Source: DAOVXM01 sp963746255 (GTDB lineage: Bacteria > Chloroflexota > Anaerolineae > Anaerolineales > UBA4823). From it: a stretch of DNA of 64,000 nucleotides. The notes beneath the pieces were generated by a model that was not told the DNA's origin, made no database searches, and saw only the letters and a list, made by a program, of their open reading frames with translations. Both the position numbers and the translations under genes were made by a program. This document shows, piece by piece, positions 47,984-56,626 of the stretch (position 1 is the first letter of the stretch; each line of letters starts with the position of its first letter). Where the stretch lies: contig CAVVAJ010000005.1 in the NCBI GenBank assembly GCA_963746255.1, positions 558,001-622,000 on the forward strand. The letters are read 5' to 3'.

Positions 47984-48202
47984 TGTCTTTACTCACTTAA
48001 ATTTCTGAGATACCATTATTAAACAAAAATATCACTACACTTCTCACCATTAGTATACCAAGTTGTCTTCCATGCATCGATATAGGGGTGTTCAGCATTA
48101 TGCATTGACAATTAATGTTGTTAAATGGAACTGACGACGTTTGGTTAAATACGCTCAAAATCAGCCAGTAAGAGCAGCTTGCCTGCCAATTTACTAATTA
48201 AT
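47984..48202. other. Intergenic region ahead of the GH63-like operon
   Basis: AT-rich, no gene seen. It should hold the promoter of the minus-strand glycoside operon; the rubrerythrin terminator lies at its far side. Confidence 0.4.
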
Positions 48203-48235
48203 AAAAATCTGCTCCTATTTTGCGCCAGGAGCAGA
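48203..48235 (-). terminator. Terminator of the rubrerythrin gene
   Basis: On the minus strand, CTGCTCC and GGAGCAG pair around a 12-base loop and are followed by ATTTTTATTA. It lies about 50 bases after the rubrerythrin stop. Confidence 0.75.
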
Positions 48236-48286
48236 GAAACTGCGTGTTATTATTTGTGGCTTATTTTTGCATCATGAAGGAAGGTA

Positions 48287-48784
48287 TCATACCTGAACAT
48301 ACTTACTGGCTTTTGTTCCACAGATGGGACAGTCTTCAGTCGGTTTTCCGAACTCTACATTGCCACAAACTGGACATAGGTAAAAGTCTGCTACTTCCAG
48401 ATCCTTACCGTTTTCTACAGCCTCAAGAGCCAAAGCGTAAAGCTTTGCATGAACTTCTTCGGCTTCAACCGCGTACGCAAACATGCGCTTGGCTTTTGGT
48501 ATATCTGTCTCCGCTTGCTTGACCATCGGTGGATACATTTCAGTGAATTCGTAGGTTTCACCATTAATTGCAGTTTGGAGGTTTTCGGCAGTTGAACCGA
48601 TCCCGTCGAGTGCCTTCAAATGCCCTTCGGCATGAATACGCTCCGCCTCTGATGTTGTCCGGAATAGCTTGGCGATGTTCGGGAAGCCGTCACGTTCTGC
48701 TTTCTTCGCAAAGGCGCGATACTTCTGGTTCGCTTGGCTCTCACCGGCGAAAGCATCTTTTAGATTATTGGTGGTGGTTGACAT
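48287..48784 (-). CDS. Rubrerythrin
   Basis: Non-heme iron peroxidase of 165 residues protecting anaerobes against hydrogen peroxide. Ferritin-like di-iron domain: DAFAGESQANQKYRAFAKKA, EAERIHAEGH, YAVEAEEVHAKLY (iron-binding Glu and ExxH). The C-terminal rubredoxin-like site is CPVCG...CPICG. The ATG at 48784 follows TTAGGAGGC; a longer reading to 48904 has no ribosome site and no homology-like features. Confidence 0.95.
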   Translation of the reverse strand: MSTTTNNLKDAFAGESQANQKYRAFAKKAERDGFPNIAKLFRTTSEAERIHAEGHLKALDGIGSTAENLQTAINGETYEFTEMYPPMVKQAETDIPKAKRMFAYAVEAEEVHAKLYALALEAVENGKDLEVADFYLCPVCGNVEFGKPTEDCPICGTKASKYVQV

Positions 48785-48928
48785 TGTGCTGTTGCCTCCT
48801 AATAAGATTATATTTTTTGCCTTAGTAAATGGGCAATAGTAACCAGGTATGTGTAAGTTTTCATATTCCCGAATTATAACCGGAATAATAATATCAGACC
48901 GCACCTGCCAGAGAATTGACTCCCAGGA

Positions 48929-49309
48929 TCACTGCAGCTTCCGTAATTGCAGTCTATAGTAGATCCAGAGAACATTGAAAGCCGCAAAAATCACTAACAG
49001 CAGCCATATCCCCCAGGGGCGGTAGCCGGTGAGGATCGACAGAACGAATCCGATAATGGCGGCTCCCGACCAAATGATTTTTAGGTTCAACATACTCTGG
49101 TATGCTTGGATGTCGGCATTTCTGCCGAGGAATGACTCGATCCCGATGCCCATTAACGCGGCACCAACCAAACGGGCTGTGATAGGATCGATGGTCGACC
49201 ATCCAAAAAAACTGAGGAATTGGAACGGTGCCAGAATGAGCGGCACCCCAAATAATACATCCAGTGTGAAATGGACGACGAACCAATTGCGTAAACCTTT
49301 TGAGACCAT
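48929..49309 (-). CDS. Small four-helix membrane protein
   Basis: Protein of 126 residues with about four hydrophobic helices: WFVVHFTLDVLFGVPLILAP, ARLVGAALMGIGIESFLG, IIWSGAAIIGFVLSILTGY and GIWLLLVIFAAFNVLWIYY. It is like other uncharacterised bacterial membrane proteins of this size; function unknown. It has its own intergenic spacing from rubrerythrin (about 145 bases). Confidence 0.7.
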   Translation of the reverse strand: MVSKGLRNWFVVHFTLDVLFGVPLILAPFQFLSFFGWSTIDPITARLVGAALMGIGIESFLGRNADIQAYQSMLNLKIIWSGAAIIGFVLSILTGYRPWGIWLLLVIFAAFNVLWIYYRLQLRKLQ

Positions 49310-50036
49310 ATATCACACTCCCTTCTTTTTACTTATTCGTTTATTATAGATCACGAATCACTGAATGCGGTGAATAAAATGATTGCTAGTAATTGAGAGA
49401 ATCACAATCAATTAACTCTTGTGGTTTCCTTATCACCCTTTGATTAATTCTTCCAAAAGACTGTTGCTCATTTGAGTAGATTCCTGGAAACAGTAAACAG
49501 CATACCCATTGAGTTTGAGGACATTTGTCATTATCCCGACATATAAAAACTAGACCTTCACAACGAATGTTTTTTTGGGGGAGAGTGATTGAGTTACCGG
49601 CAACCCTTTATGCAGGGGGGCGTTTCATTTCCATTTTGAGAGCGATAGCGGAATCTGGGGAAGTGGCGGAGAAGCTTGAACCTATTGCAAAAGTATATCC
49701 GTCACGTAGTTCGACATCACCGGCTTCTCCACTCGCATTTAGGTAGGTCGGGCATATTTCCGGGCTTATTGCAAGAGTTACCCAATGTTCGCAAAAATAA
49801 CTTGTGAAATATTTTGCAATATATGGTATGATCATATCAGACGCAATAAATTTGATGCGCATAGCGTTTGTTTCACATCTTTCCAAGCCAATAGATCGTG
49901 CAACGTCGCTCAATCTGTAATTTCTCTGTTGCCTGCACCGTCCCTAAGGCGACATTCCAGAAAGAATCATTGATCGCCCCCTTTCAACGGAAATCTACAG
50001 CACGATTTATCGGAGATATTTGCTAAGGAGGCGAAA
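49310..50036. other. Long gap with an unresolved minus-strand reading frame
   Basis: About 730 bases without a recognised gene. A minus-strand frame (49608-49862, starting MRIKFIASDMII and ending VELRDGYTFAIGSSFSATSPDS...) is protein-like in its second half but has no good ribosome site and no recognised family. A Rex-like element occurs at 49802-49819. I cannot say whether this is a small gene, a remnant or noncoding. Confidence 0.35.
49802..49819. promoter_or_regulatory. Rex-like half-conserved palindrome
   Basis: TTGTGAAATATTTTGCAA matches the left half of the Rex consensus fully (TTGTGAA) and the right half with two changes. It lies 218 bases upstream of the cNMP-fold gene at 50037. Weak evidence on its own; noted because a similar element precedes the other GWS-type cNMP-fold gene. 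Confidence 0.25.
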
Positions 50037-50534
50037 ATGATTTCCACAGAAATGCTTCATCGTTACCCATACTTCGCTGGATTTTCAACTGAACAGATAA
50101 GGATATTGGCTAACGTTAGCGAAGAACAATCTGTAGAAGCTGGACATTATTTCTTTCATGAGGGGGAGGAGATAGATAGTTTCTACATGGTTGTGGAAGG
50201 CAATGTTAGCATCACCGTGGATATTCCCGACAGGGAATCCGAGCAAAGCATTGTTCAGCAGCTTACTAATAATCTAACGACAACTGATATCACTGTCAGC
50301 TCGGTAGGTCCTGGATATACGTTTGGTTGGTCGGCTGTAATACCACCCAATATTTCGACTGCAAATACGAAAGCAAGCACCACCTGTCGAGTTTTGCGAT
50401 TTGACTGCACCAAACTCCAATCGGCCATAAATGATGATTGTTGTTTTGGTCATTTGTTGGTGCTTAAAGCGGCTCAAGTTGTTCGCGAACGAATGCGTGA
50501 TTTGCGCATTGAAACATTAGCAGAACACGTGTAA
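50037..50534 (+). CDS. Stand-alone cyclic-nucleotide-fold protein
   Basis: Single cNMP-binding-like beta barrel of 165 residues without an effector domain: MLHRYPYFAGFSTEQIRILANVSEEQSVEAGHYFFHEGEEIDSFYMVVEGNVSITVD. The phosphate cassette reads GYTFGWSAVIPPNISTANTKAS: the usual Glu after FG is Trp, and the Arg that contacts the cyclic phosphate is missing, so it probably does not bind cAMP. It shares the GWS variant with the first gene of the hydrogenase operon. Ribosome site GGAGGCGAAA precedes the ATG; a hairpin terminator follows. Confidence 0.85.
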   Translation: MISTEMLHRYPYFAGFSTEQIRILANVSEEQSVEAGHYFFHEGEEIDSFYMVVEGNVSITVDIPDRESEQSIVQQLTNNLTTTDITVSSVGPGYTFGWSAVIPPNISTANTKASTTCRVLRFDCTKLQSAINDDCCFGHLLVLKAAQVVRERMRDLRIETLAEHV

Positions 50535-50623
50535 ATTCGTTCCGTATCTGGTACTGGTCTCAGTAGTAATTCCATATATTCATTAATATATTGCTGATCT
50601 CTGTTCGCGCGGTAGATAACCAG

Positions 50624-50660
50624 AATCCTGATCCTCCGTTTACTGAGAGGTCAGGATTTT
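50624..50660 (+). terminator. Hairpin terminator after the cNMP-fold gene
   Basis: AATCCTGA-TCCTC and GAGG-TCAGGATT pair (one bulge) around a short loop, followed by TTTCATG. It is about 90 bases after the stop. Confidence 0.6.
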
Positions 50661-51628
50661 CATGTTACTGATGATTGCAGGTGGGTTGATTTTAGTACAT
50701 CAATTCTAGAAAAATCATATCGCACAAGAAGTCTTCACCGGCTTCCAGTATGAGACATACCACGGTGTCAGTGATTGGCCTGCTTGTTATATGTTTGAGT
50801 TGATAACCTTCCCCAGCGGCGCTACAGTGACACCTGCTGAGAGTGACGAGAACGGCCTATGCATGCAGTACCACCAGGATCGCCAGGCTGGCGCTAACCT
50901 GGATCAAACCTTATATGATGCTTGTGATGAAGTTTGCGATCGGCGTAGACAACAAACCGGCGTCACATCCTGGGATTTGCACCTTGGGCAGCTAGCGCAG
51001 TTGCAGTGACTTTTCCGATTATTGAAGTGGCTCCTGTTGTCAAACATATTTTTCCAACCATGTTATGTGGGTTGATTGTTGTTTTCATAATCTGTCTGAG
51101 CTCAATTTGTGGCTTCTTTTATATATGTCTAATGCATTAGATGTCTGAGTGTCTGCGCGGTGCCTTTAGCGCAAAACTCACCCCAAATCAGTGAATGTCC
51201 CGTCCGTTTGTAAAGGAAGTAAAAGTTTAGGATTTTGCTTCTGTACTGATTTGTTATCGTTCCCGCCTTACACACATAGACATTGTCATGTAGTTCATTG
51301 ATGGTGAAATGAGCGACATCGGCACGAGCAATTCGCGAAGTCTTTACAAGAATATTTTCGGCTATAGCATAGTTTTTCGCTAATGAGGTATCTGTCAATC
51401 CACTTGGTCGCACAATTGTCAGTCAAGGCTACTCTTTTTTTCCAAGGCTTCCTGTTTTTCGTGATCCTGGCGAGTGTCGCGAAGTAAGGCGGCAAAGAAA
51501 AGCTTGTTAGTAAACGAAAGAGTAGACCAACTTTCTGCAATCCTCATTGCAGTAATTATAATTAACTGCTTTACATAGTTTGAATTGCCCCCCAACCCAA
51601 GACCCATAATAAGAACGCCCTCCCTAGA
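50661..51628. other. Scarred region with possible gene remnants
   Basis: No intact gene. On the plus strand, about 50737-51009 reads FTGFQYETYHGVSDWPACYMFELITFPSGATVT... to QLAQLQ: protein-like, but no start or family was found, so it may be the end of a decayed gene. On the minus strand, several short overlapping frames between 51129 and 51607 shift repeatedly and are not recognised. The region borders an insertion-sequence remnant and is probably a site of past rearrangement. Confidence 0.35.
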
Positions 51629-52060
51629 TCAGCCGGACAGACAACTTACCTGGTAGGGTGTCTGTTTCGTTTTAAATCGTATCCTTTCATAGTTGTAAAA
51701 GTAAACATAATCGTCGATGATTAGTTGAGCCTGGTGGAATGTTGGTCTCTTGATCCTGCGTATGGCTTCTTCTTTGAGATGCCCATAGAAGTTTTCCATG
51801 GGGGCATTACCCCAGCAGTTTCCACGTCTAGACATCGCAGGAGTATTATACTCATGAGTGAGGACATGATACGGGTGCGAACTGAATTGATACCCTTGGT
51901 CACTGTGGAGGATCAGTCCATCAGTAACCATTTCTTTTTGTTGGGCTTGTTTGACGGTTTTGGTAACTAAACCGATTGAGTTTCCTCGTTCGAGCTTATG
52001 GGCAACAATGAAACCGTCAAAAGTGAGATGGGAATGCGCGCGGGGGCACTGTTGTGTCAT
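51629..52060 (-). pseudogene. IS3-family transposase OrfB remnant (C-terminal part)
   Basis: Integrase-core fragment. GFIVAHKLERGNSIGLVTKTVKQAQ and LHSDQGYQFSSHPYHVLTHEYN (second catalytic Asp in HSDQG), then SRRGNCWGNAPMENFYGHLKEE (catalytic Glu) and YFYNYERI match the IS150-like branch of IS3 OrfB. The first catalytic Asp and the HTH part are gone, and the frame upstream of about 52010 is unrelated sequence that overlaps the AraC fragment on the other strand. OrfA is absent. It cannot move on its own. Confidence 0.85.
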
Positions 52061-52222
52061 CGGCTTGTGTTTAAAGCTAAGCGCTTGCTTGTCCATACTG
52101 ACCTGACGTCTGCACAGGTGGCAGAAATGCTTGGCTTTAAAGATCCGTCTTATTTTGGTAGTTTCTTCAAGCGTAAAACAGGTCAGACGCCCCGAGATTC
52201 TCCGGATGAGTTCTATCCATAA
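52058..52222 (+). pseudogene. AraC-family regulator, C-terminal fragment
   Basis: Only the second helix-turn-helix remains: FKAKRLLVHTDLTSAQVAEM, then LGFKDPSYFGSFFKRKTGQTP, then PDEFYP, the classic AraC/XylS signature. The ligand-binding part and the first HTH are missing, replaced by the IS3 remnant running the other way. The simplest reading is that an insertion cut the gene and the 5' part was later lost. Confidence 0.8.
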
Positions 52223-52455
52223 TCAGCTGAATTATCCTAAAATCCAGACATGATCGTCACCGAAAATTCTAAATTTTTTCTCATTCTTTGTATAAGTTTC
52301 GGGTCTTGATCAAGAAATGGCGAAGAGAGTACAACACGGTCAGACCGCATAGTTCAGCCCGTTTGCTTACACCATTTCCAGCTACAGTGATGGTTTAATC
52401 TCCACAAATTCAGCAATCAAAATGTAGCCTTTTATCATAATAATTCTTAATTAGA

Positions 52456-53853
52456 TCAATCCTTGAACTCAATCGGCAGCATGACTACAAAACGTGTTTT
52501 TCCAGGTATTGAGTTTACTTTAATATCTCCACGATGTTTTTGCACCACGATGTTGTAACTGATATTCAATCCAAGCCCAGTGCCCTTACCAGGACCTTTG
52601 GTAGTAAAAAATGTATCAAAAATTTTTGATTGGATCTCCTCTGGAATTCCAGGGCCATTATCTTCTACTTCAACTACAACCCACTCGCTTTCTTGTCTGG
52701 TGCGTATGATTATCTGGGCGTCAACTTGATCTGTTAGTGCGTCAGCAGCGTTGTCAATTATGTTGGTCCACACTTGATTAAGTTCACTGCCATGTCCCAT
52801 GATCGCTGGTAAATCCTGTGCATATTCACGTTTTAGGTTAATCCCAGATTTAAGCTTATTCCGTAAAATTGTGAGGGTATCATCTATGCCTTCGTTGATA
52901 TTTACTGATTGGATCGGCGCCTGGTCTAGGTAGGAGTAAGATTTTAAAGATTTAACGATTGCCGAAATTCGACTTGAGCCTTGGGAAAGCTCATTCAAAA
53001 GGCTGTAAACATTATATGTAGCATTCAGCCACTCAATAACACACATCAACCTTTCAGCAGGAAATTCTTCGGTCAGGGATGCAAGTTCATCCTGATTAAA
53101 TTCCAGGTTAACTAGATTAGGAGCCATCTGCCAAGCTTCATTAATACCATGAGCTTCCAGCCAATTTTCTATGTCAGCTTCCATATCACTGCGAGTAATC
53201 GCATCCATTTCGGGCGGGGAATATGCACTAGTGTGCACTTTTTCGGTCAGAGAATTCAGAATTTTCCATTGCTGGTCATCAAATCCCAGTCGACTGATAT
53301 GCGAATAGGATGCATCTAAATCTTTCGTGGCTCCAATAAGTTGGTCTGCACTGCGCTTTACAGCCGCCGCGGGATTGTTCAATTCATGCGCAACACCAGC
53401 GGTGAGCGTGCCTAACTGTGCCATTTTTTCACTCTGTCTTAAATGCACTTGGTCTTCTCGCAATCGACCGAGAATGTTTTGGAACAGTGACTGCATTGCC
53501 GACGGACTTGAATTCAAGAGCCGATCAAGTTCTTCCTTTCGAATGGAATAGAAGACTGAATCTGACCGTGCACGGACAGTAGCGCTCCGCTTCATTGACT
53601 CTAACAAAGCCATTTCTCCAATCACCTCACCCCCAGTTCGAACGGCCACCAAGACCTCCCGGCCAATTGATTCTTTGATAATCTCTACCTCCCCTTGCTT
53701 GATAATATAAGCTCGACTACCCTCATCCCCCTCATGAAAAAGCTCTTCTCCTTTAGAGATTGTCACAATTTCCACAGATTTGGATATTCGGTCTAAATCT
53801 TCTTGATTCAGCCCATGGAAAAGCGGAATGGTTTTCAACAACTCGTGTGTCAT
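52456..53853 (-). CDS. Histidine kinase with N-terminal cyclic-nucleotide domain
   Basis: Cytoplasmic sensor kinase of 465 residues. Residues 1-120 form a cNMP-binding domain with a complete phosphate cassette (GGEVIGEMALLESMKRSATVRA; Glu80, Arg89), so it is likely to bind cAMP or cGMP. The phosphoacceptor is His156 in GVAHELNNPAAAV; the ATPase has NIIDNAADAL, DNGPGIPEEI and GTGLGLNI. A long insert of about 100 residues sits between the H box and the rest of the dimerisation domain. The start overlaps the stop of the RR/TrxR-like gene (TAATG). The family (cNMP-ATPase kinases next to RR-TrxR fusions) is seen in other bacteria. Confidence 0.92.
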   Translation of the reverse strand: MTHELLKTIPLFHGLNQEDLDRISKSVEIVTISKGEELFHEGDEGSRAYIIKQGEVEIIKESIGREVLVAVRTGGEVIGEMALLESMKRSATVRARSDSVFYSIRKEELDRLLNSSPSAMQSLFQNILGRLREDQVHLRQSEKMAQLGTLTAGVAHELNNPAAAVKRSADQLIGATKDLDASYSHISRLGFDDQQWKILNSLTEKVHTSAYSPPEMDAITRSDMEADIENWLEAHGINEAWQMAPNLVNLEFNQDELASLTEEFPAERLMCVIEWLNATYNVYSLLNELSQGSSRISAIVKSLKSYSYLDQAPIQSVNINEGIDDTLTILRNKLKSGINLKREYAQDLPAIMGHGSELNQVWTNIIDNAADALTDQVDAQIIIRTRQESEWVVVEVEDNGPGIPEEIQSKIFDTFFTTKGPGKGTGLGLNISYNIVVQKHRGDIKVNSIPGKTRFVVMLPIEFKD

Positions 53854-55514
53854 TAAACGGTTTTCAGATACTGATGAATTAAGCTGACTGCGATGGCACC
53901 ATTACCCACTGCTGAAGCCACTCGCCGGACGGCACCCTCGCGAACATCCCCGGCTGCAAAGATCCCTGGCACATTGGTTTCTAGCAGATAGGGAGACCGT
54001 TTATCTGTCCATCCTTTTGGTGGTTTACCATTCTGAATGAGATCCGGGCCAGTTGGGATAAAACCAACTCTATTACGTTCCACAACTCCAGCAACTAAAT
54101 CTGTGTGAGCAACAGCACCAATGAATATGAATAAAGCTGCCGCGGGAACCATTCGTTTTTCTCCAGTTTGGTTATTAATTAGGGTGATACTTTCAAGCTG
54201 GTCTTTCCCATGGACCTTGGCAACCTCGCTATAAGGCATAACTTCGATATTTTCCTGCGCGTTGATCTGATCAATCAGGTATTGCGACATGCTTTTCTGT
54301 AGCGAACTACCCCGCACAAGCATGGTCACTTTGCTTGAGTATCTCGCAAAATACATTGCTCCCTGTCCCGCGGAATTTGCCCCTCCTACGACAAAAACAT
54401 GTTGGTCCCGATAATTGGCCGCCTCGGTTAATGCCGCGCCGTAGTAGATTCCTGCGCCAGTCAACCGGCTGACACCTGGAATATCTAATACTTGCAATGT
54501 GACTCCAGTAGCAAGCAGCAAGGCTTTGCAGGTTAATTCTTGCCCATCGCTGAGAGTGATGATTTTATATGGTTGCTCAACTTCAACTTTTACAGCTTCG
54601 AGGGATGTAATAATTTCACAACCCAGCCGGATTGATTGGTCAGTTGCTCGTTTGGCCAGATCAGAACCACTGATCCCCTTCGGAAAGCCCAAATAATTCT
54701 CGATCCGTGAGCTAGTACCCGCCTGCCCACCAGTGGCTTTTTTTTCGACAACGAGCGTTTTCAACCCTTCGGAGGCACCATACACTGCTGCTCCCAGACC
54801 TGCAGGTCCTCCCCCAATAATTATCAGATCATAATAGGGTGCGGAGGCTTCCGTTTTTAGACCCACCTGCTTTGCTAAAGCCTGAATATCTGGATCGAAC
54901 AACACGTTTCCATCCGGGAAGAAGACGGCTGGAAGTTTTTTCTCATCTTTCTGTAGGTCATCGACTAATTTCTTCGCTTCGGAATTTGTTTCAATATCCA
55001 ACCATTGATAAGGGATGCGGTTGCGAGCCAGAAAATCTTTGACATAATGCGAACTGGCAGACCATAACGTGCCTGCAACTCGGATACCATCATAGGGCGG
55101 AGACGCCGTTACCCACCAATCACCCAACAAGTCATCCATTACAGGAATTAGTTTCTCCTCTGGAGGATCCCAGGGTTTCATGAGGTAATGATCCAAATCT
55201 ATTGTATTTATACTAGTTATCGCCGCTTCAGTATCCGCATACGCTGTAAGCAATATCTTTCGTGCTTCAGGATAAAGCTCGCGCGCCTGGGTTAGAAATT
55301 CTGTGCCACTCATTTCAGGCATTCTTTGGTCAGCGACAAATAAGGCGACTGGCTCATTCCGTTTTTTTAGTTCATATAATGCTTCTAATGCTTCTTGTCC
55401 AGACCCTGCTTTGAGGACCCGGTATTCTTTACCATAATGTTGTCTGAGATCGCGGTTTATCGCGTTTAATACCTGGGGCTCATCATCAATAGACATAATT
55501 ACTGGTTTTCCCAT
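53853..55514 (-). CDS. Response regulator fused to thioredoxin-reductase-like protein
   Basis: Protein of 553 residues from the ATG at 55514 (AAAGGAG nine bases upstream). Domains: receiver (about 1-125; acidic DDE at 10-12, phospho-Asp62 in FVADQRMPEMSG, Lys in YLMKPW); a thioredoxin-fold linker (SASSHYVKDFLARNRIPYQW, LPAVFFPDG) without a CxxC; then a two-domain FAD/NAD(P)H reductase (IIGGGPAGLGAAVYGASEG, VVGGANSAGQGA, AAGDVREGAVRRVASAVGNGA). The CxxC of true thioredoxin reductases (CATCDG region) is replaced by YGAALTEA, so it cannot reduce thioredoxin in the usual way. It may be a redox- or NAD(P)H-sensing response regulator partnered with the kinase encoded next to it. Confidence 0.9.
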   Translation of the reverse strand: MGKPVIMSIDDEPQVLNAINRDLRQHYGKEYRVLKAGSGQEALEALYELKKRNEPVALFVADQRMPEMSGTEFLTQARELYPEARKILLTAYADTEAAITSINTIDLDHYLMKPWDPPEEKLIPVMDDLLGDWWVTASPPYDGIRVAGTLWSASSHYVKDFLARNRIPYQWLDIETNSEAKKLVDDLQKDEKKLPAVFFPDGNVLFDPDIQALAKQVGLKTEASAPYYDLIIIGGGPAGLGAAVYGASEGLKTLVVEKKATGGQAGTSSRIENYLGFPKGISGSDLAKRATDQSIRLGCEIITSLEAVKVEVEQPYKIITLSDGQELTCKALLLATGVTLQVLDIPGVSRLTGAGIYYGAALTEAANYRDQHVFVVGGANSAGQGAMYFARYSSKVTMLVRGSSLQKSMSQYLIDQINAQENIEVMPYSEVAKVHGKDQLESITLINNQTGEKRMVPAAALFIFIGAVAHTDLVAGVVERNRVGFIPTGPDLIQNGKPPKGWTDKRSPYLLETNVPGIFAAGDVREGAVRRVASAVGNGAIAVSLIHQYLKTV

Positions 55515-55819
55515 TCTTCTGAACTCCTTTAGAAATCTTGCCGTTCCTGCCATGTTATGCTGTTTCAGCCTAACAAACAATGATGGTGAAGCAATACTTT
55601 CATTAAGTACTTGGTTTATCAATGGCAGTGGAAGCAATAATCCCCTACATTATATACTATTAATACAATATATATCACATTTGTATTATTATTAGGATAT
55701 AATTGAGTTGCAGAAATAGTCTAAATAGTCCCTTCCATAGATCCAGGATGATTTAGTGCAAAAGTATTTTCAACCAACAGAAAGTTTTGTTACCATAACA
55801 AAAAATTAAAAGGAAAATA
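55515..55819. promoter_or_regulatory. Shared divergent promoter region
   Basis: About 305 bases between the RR/TrxR-like gene (minus) and the cyclase gene (plus). The core at 55650-55705 is strongly AT-rich (for example TATATACTATTAATACAATA), suited to divergent promoters. No clear operator could be assigned. A reading frame of the RR gene extends through the left part (to 55637) but lacks a ribosome site. Confidence 0.5.
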
Positions 55820-56626
55820 ATGGAAAGCAAAGATTTAGCACATGACACGATGGTAGAGGAGTTTTGGCGCAATTGGTTTGTGGAGGGGCCGCCAAAAGCA
55901 AAAATCAGGCGCCAACAATTCTTTAAATTCCTGCCATCTGAGGTGCGCTGTAAATTCTGTGCCGCCCCCTTTGATGGAGTTGCTGCCCCATTTGTTAAAT
56001 ACGTTTTACGAGTATACCCTTCCCGTTATAACCCTTTCTACTGTAACACATGCGATGATTTTTCTAAAAAATATCAAGGTGGAGCTGAAGTTCCTATCAC
56101 AATGTTATTCGCTGATATTCGCGGCTCCACCGCATTGGCAGAGAAAATTGGTGCAAAAGAATTCAGCAGCTTAATAAACCGCTTCTATATCAAAAGCAGT
56201 ATGGTTTTAAGTCAAGCTGGGGCAATGATCGAAAAATTGGTTGGGGATGAGATCGCCGCAGTATTTTCTAGTGGTTTGTCGGGTGATAACTATTACAATC
56301 AAGCAATCATTGCGGCGAAGGAGCTTTTACGAGAAACTGGCCATGCTGATGTAAATGGCCCCTGGGTAAACATAGGCATTGGTATCCATTCTGGGGAGGC
56401 TTTTATTGGATCGGTGGGGAGACCTGATGGGATTATGGAGGTAGCAGCATTAGGAGATGTTCCCAATACAGCAGCTCGATTGACCTCTATGGCTGCACCC
56501 GGAGAAATCCTGGTGAGTGAAGATACAATCGTTGCCGCCAATATTAGTTCCGAAGGTATCGAAAGGCGACATTTATCACTAAAAGGTCGTGAAGAAGAAA
56601 TAACTGCTTTCGTATTACAGCTCTAA
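55820..56626 (+). CDS. Class III adenylate/guanylate cyclase with zinc ribbon
   Basis: Soluble nucleotide cyclase of 268 residues. An N-terminal four-Cys site (C44KFC47...C75NTC78) is probably a zinc ribbon. The cyclase domain begins PITMLFADIRGSTALAEK (metal Asp99), continues IEKLVGDEIAAVF (Lys139, metal Asp143) and ALGDVPNTAARLTS (Asn216, Arg220). Where class III enzymes have Asp or Thr/Ser for base recognition, the aligned residue is Ala209, so cAMP versus cGMP cannot be predicted. It lies divergent to the cNMP-sensing kinase operon, which could be its target. Ribosome site AAAGGAAA precedes the ATG. Confidence 0.9.
   Translation: MESKDLAHDTMVEEFWRNWFVEGPPKAKIRRQQFFKFLPSEVRCKFCAAPFDGVAAPFVKYVLRVYPSRYNPFYCNTCDDFSKKYQGGAEVPITMLFADIRGSTALAEKIGAKEFSSLINRFYIKSSMVLSQAGAMIEKLVGDEIAAVFSSGLSGDNYYNQAIIAAKELLRETGHADVNGPWVNIGIGIHSGEAFIGSVGRPDGIMEVAALGDVPNTAARLTSMAAPGEILVSEDTIVAANISSEGIERRHLSLKGREEEITAFVLQL

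Noticed and set aside
49608..49862. Minus-strand small gene candidate
   Set aside because: Second half is protein-like but there is no ribosome site, no recognised family and an antisense frame of similar quality; left as unresolved.
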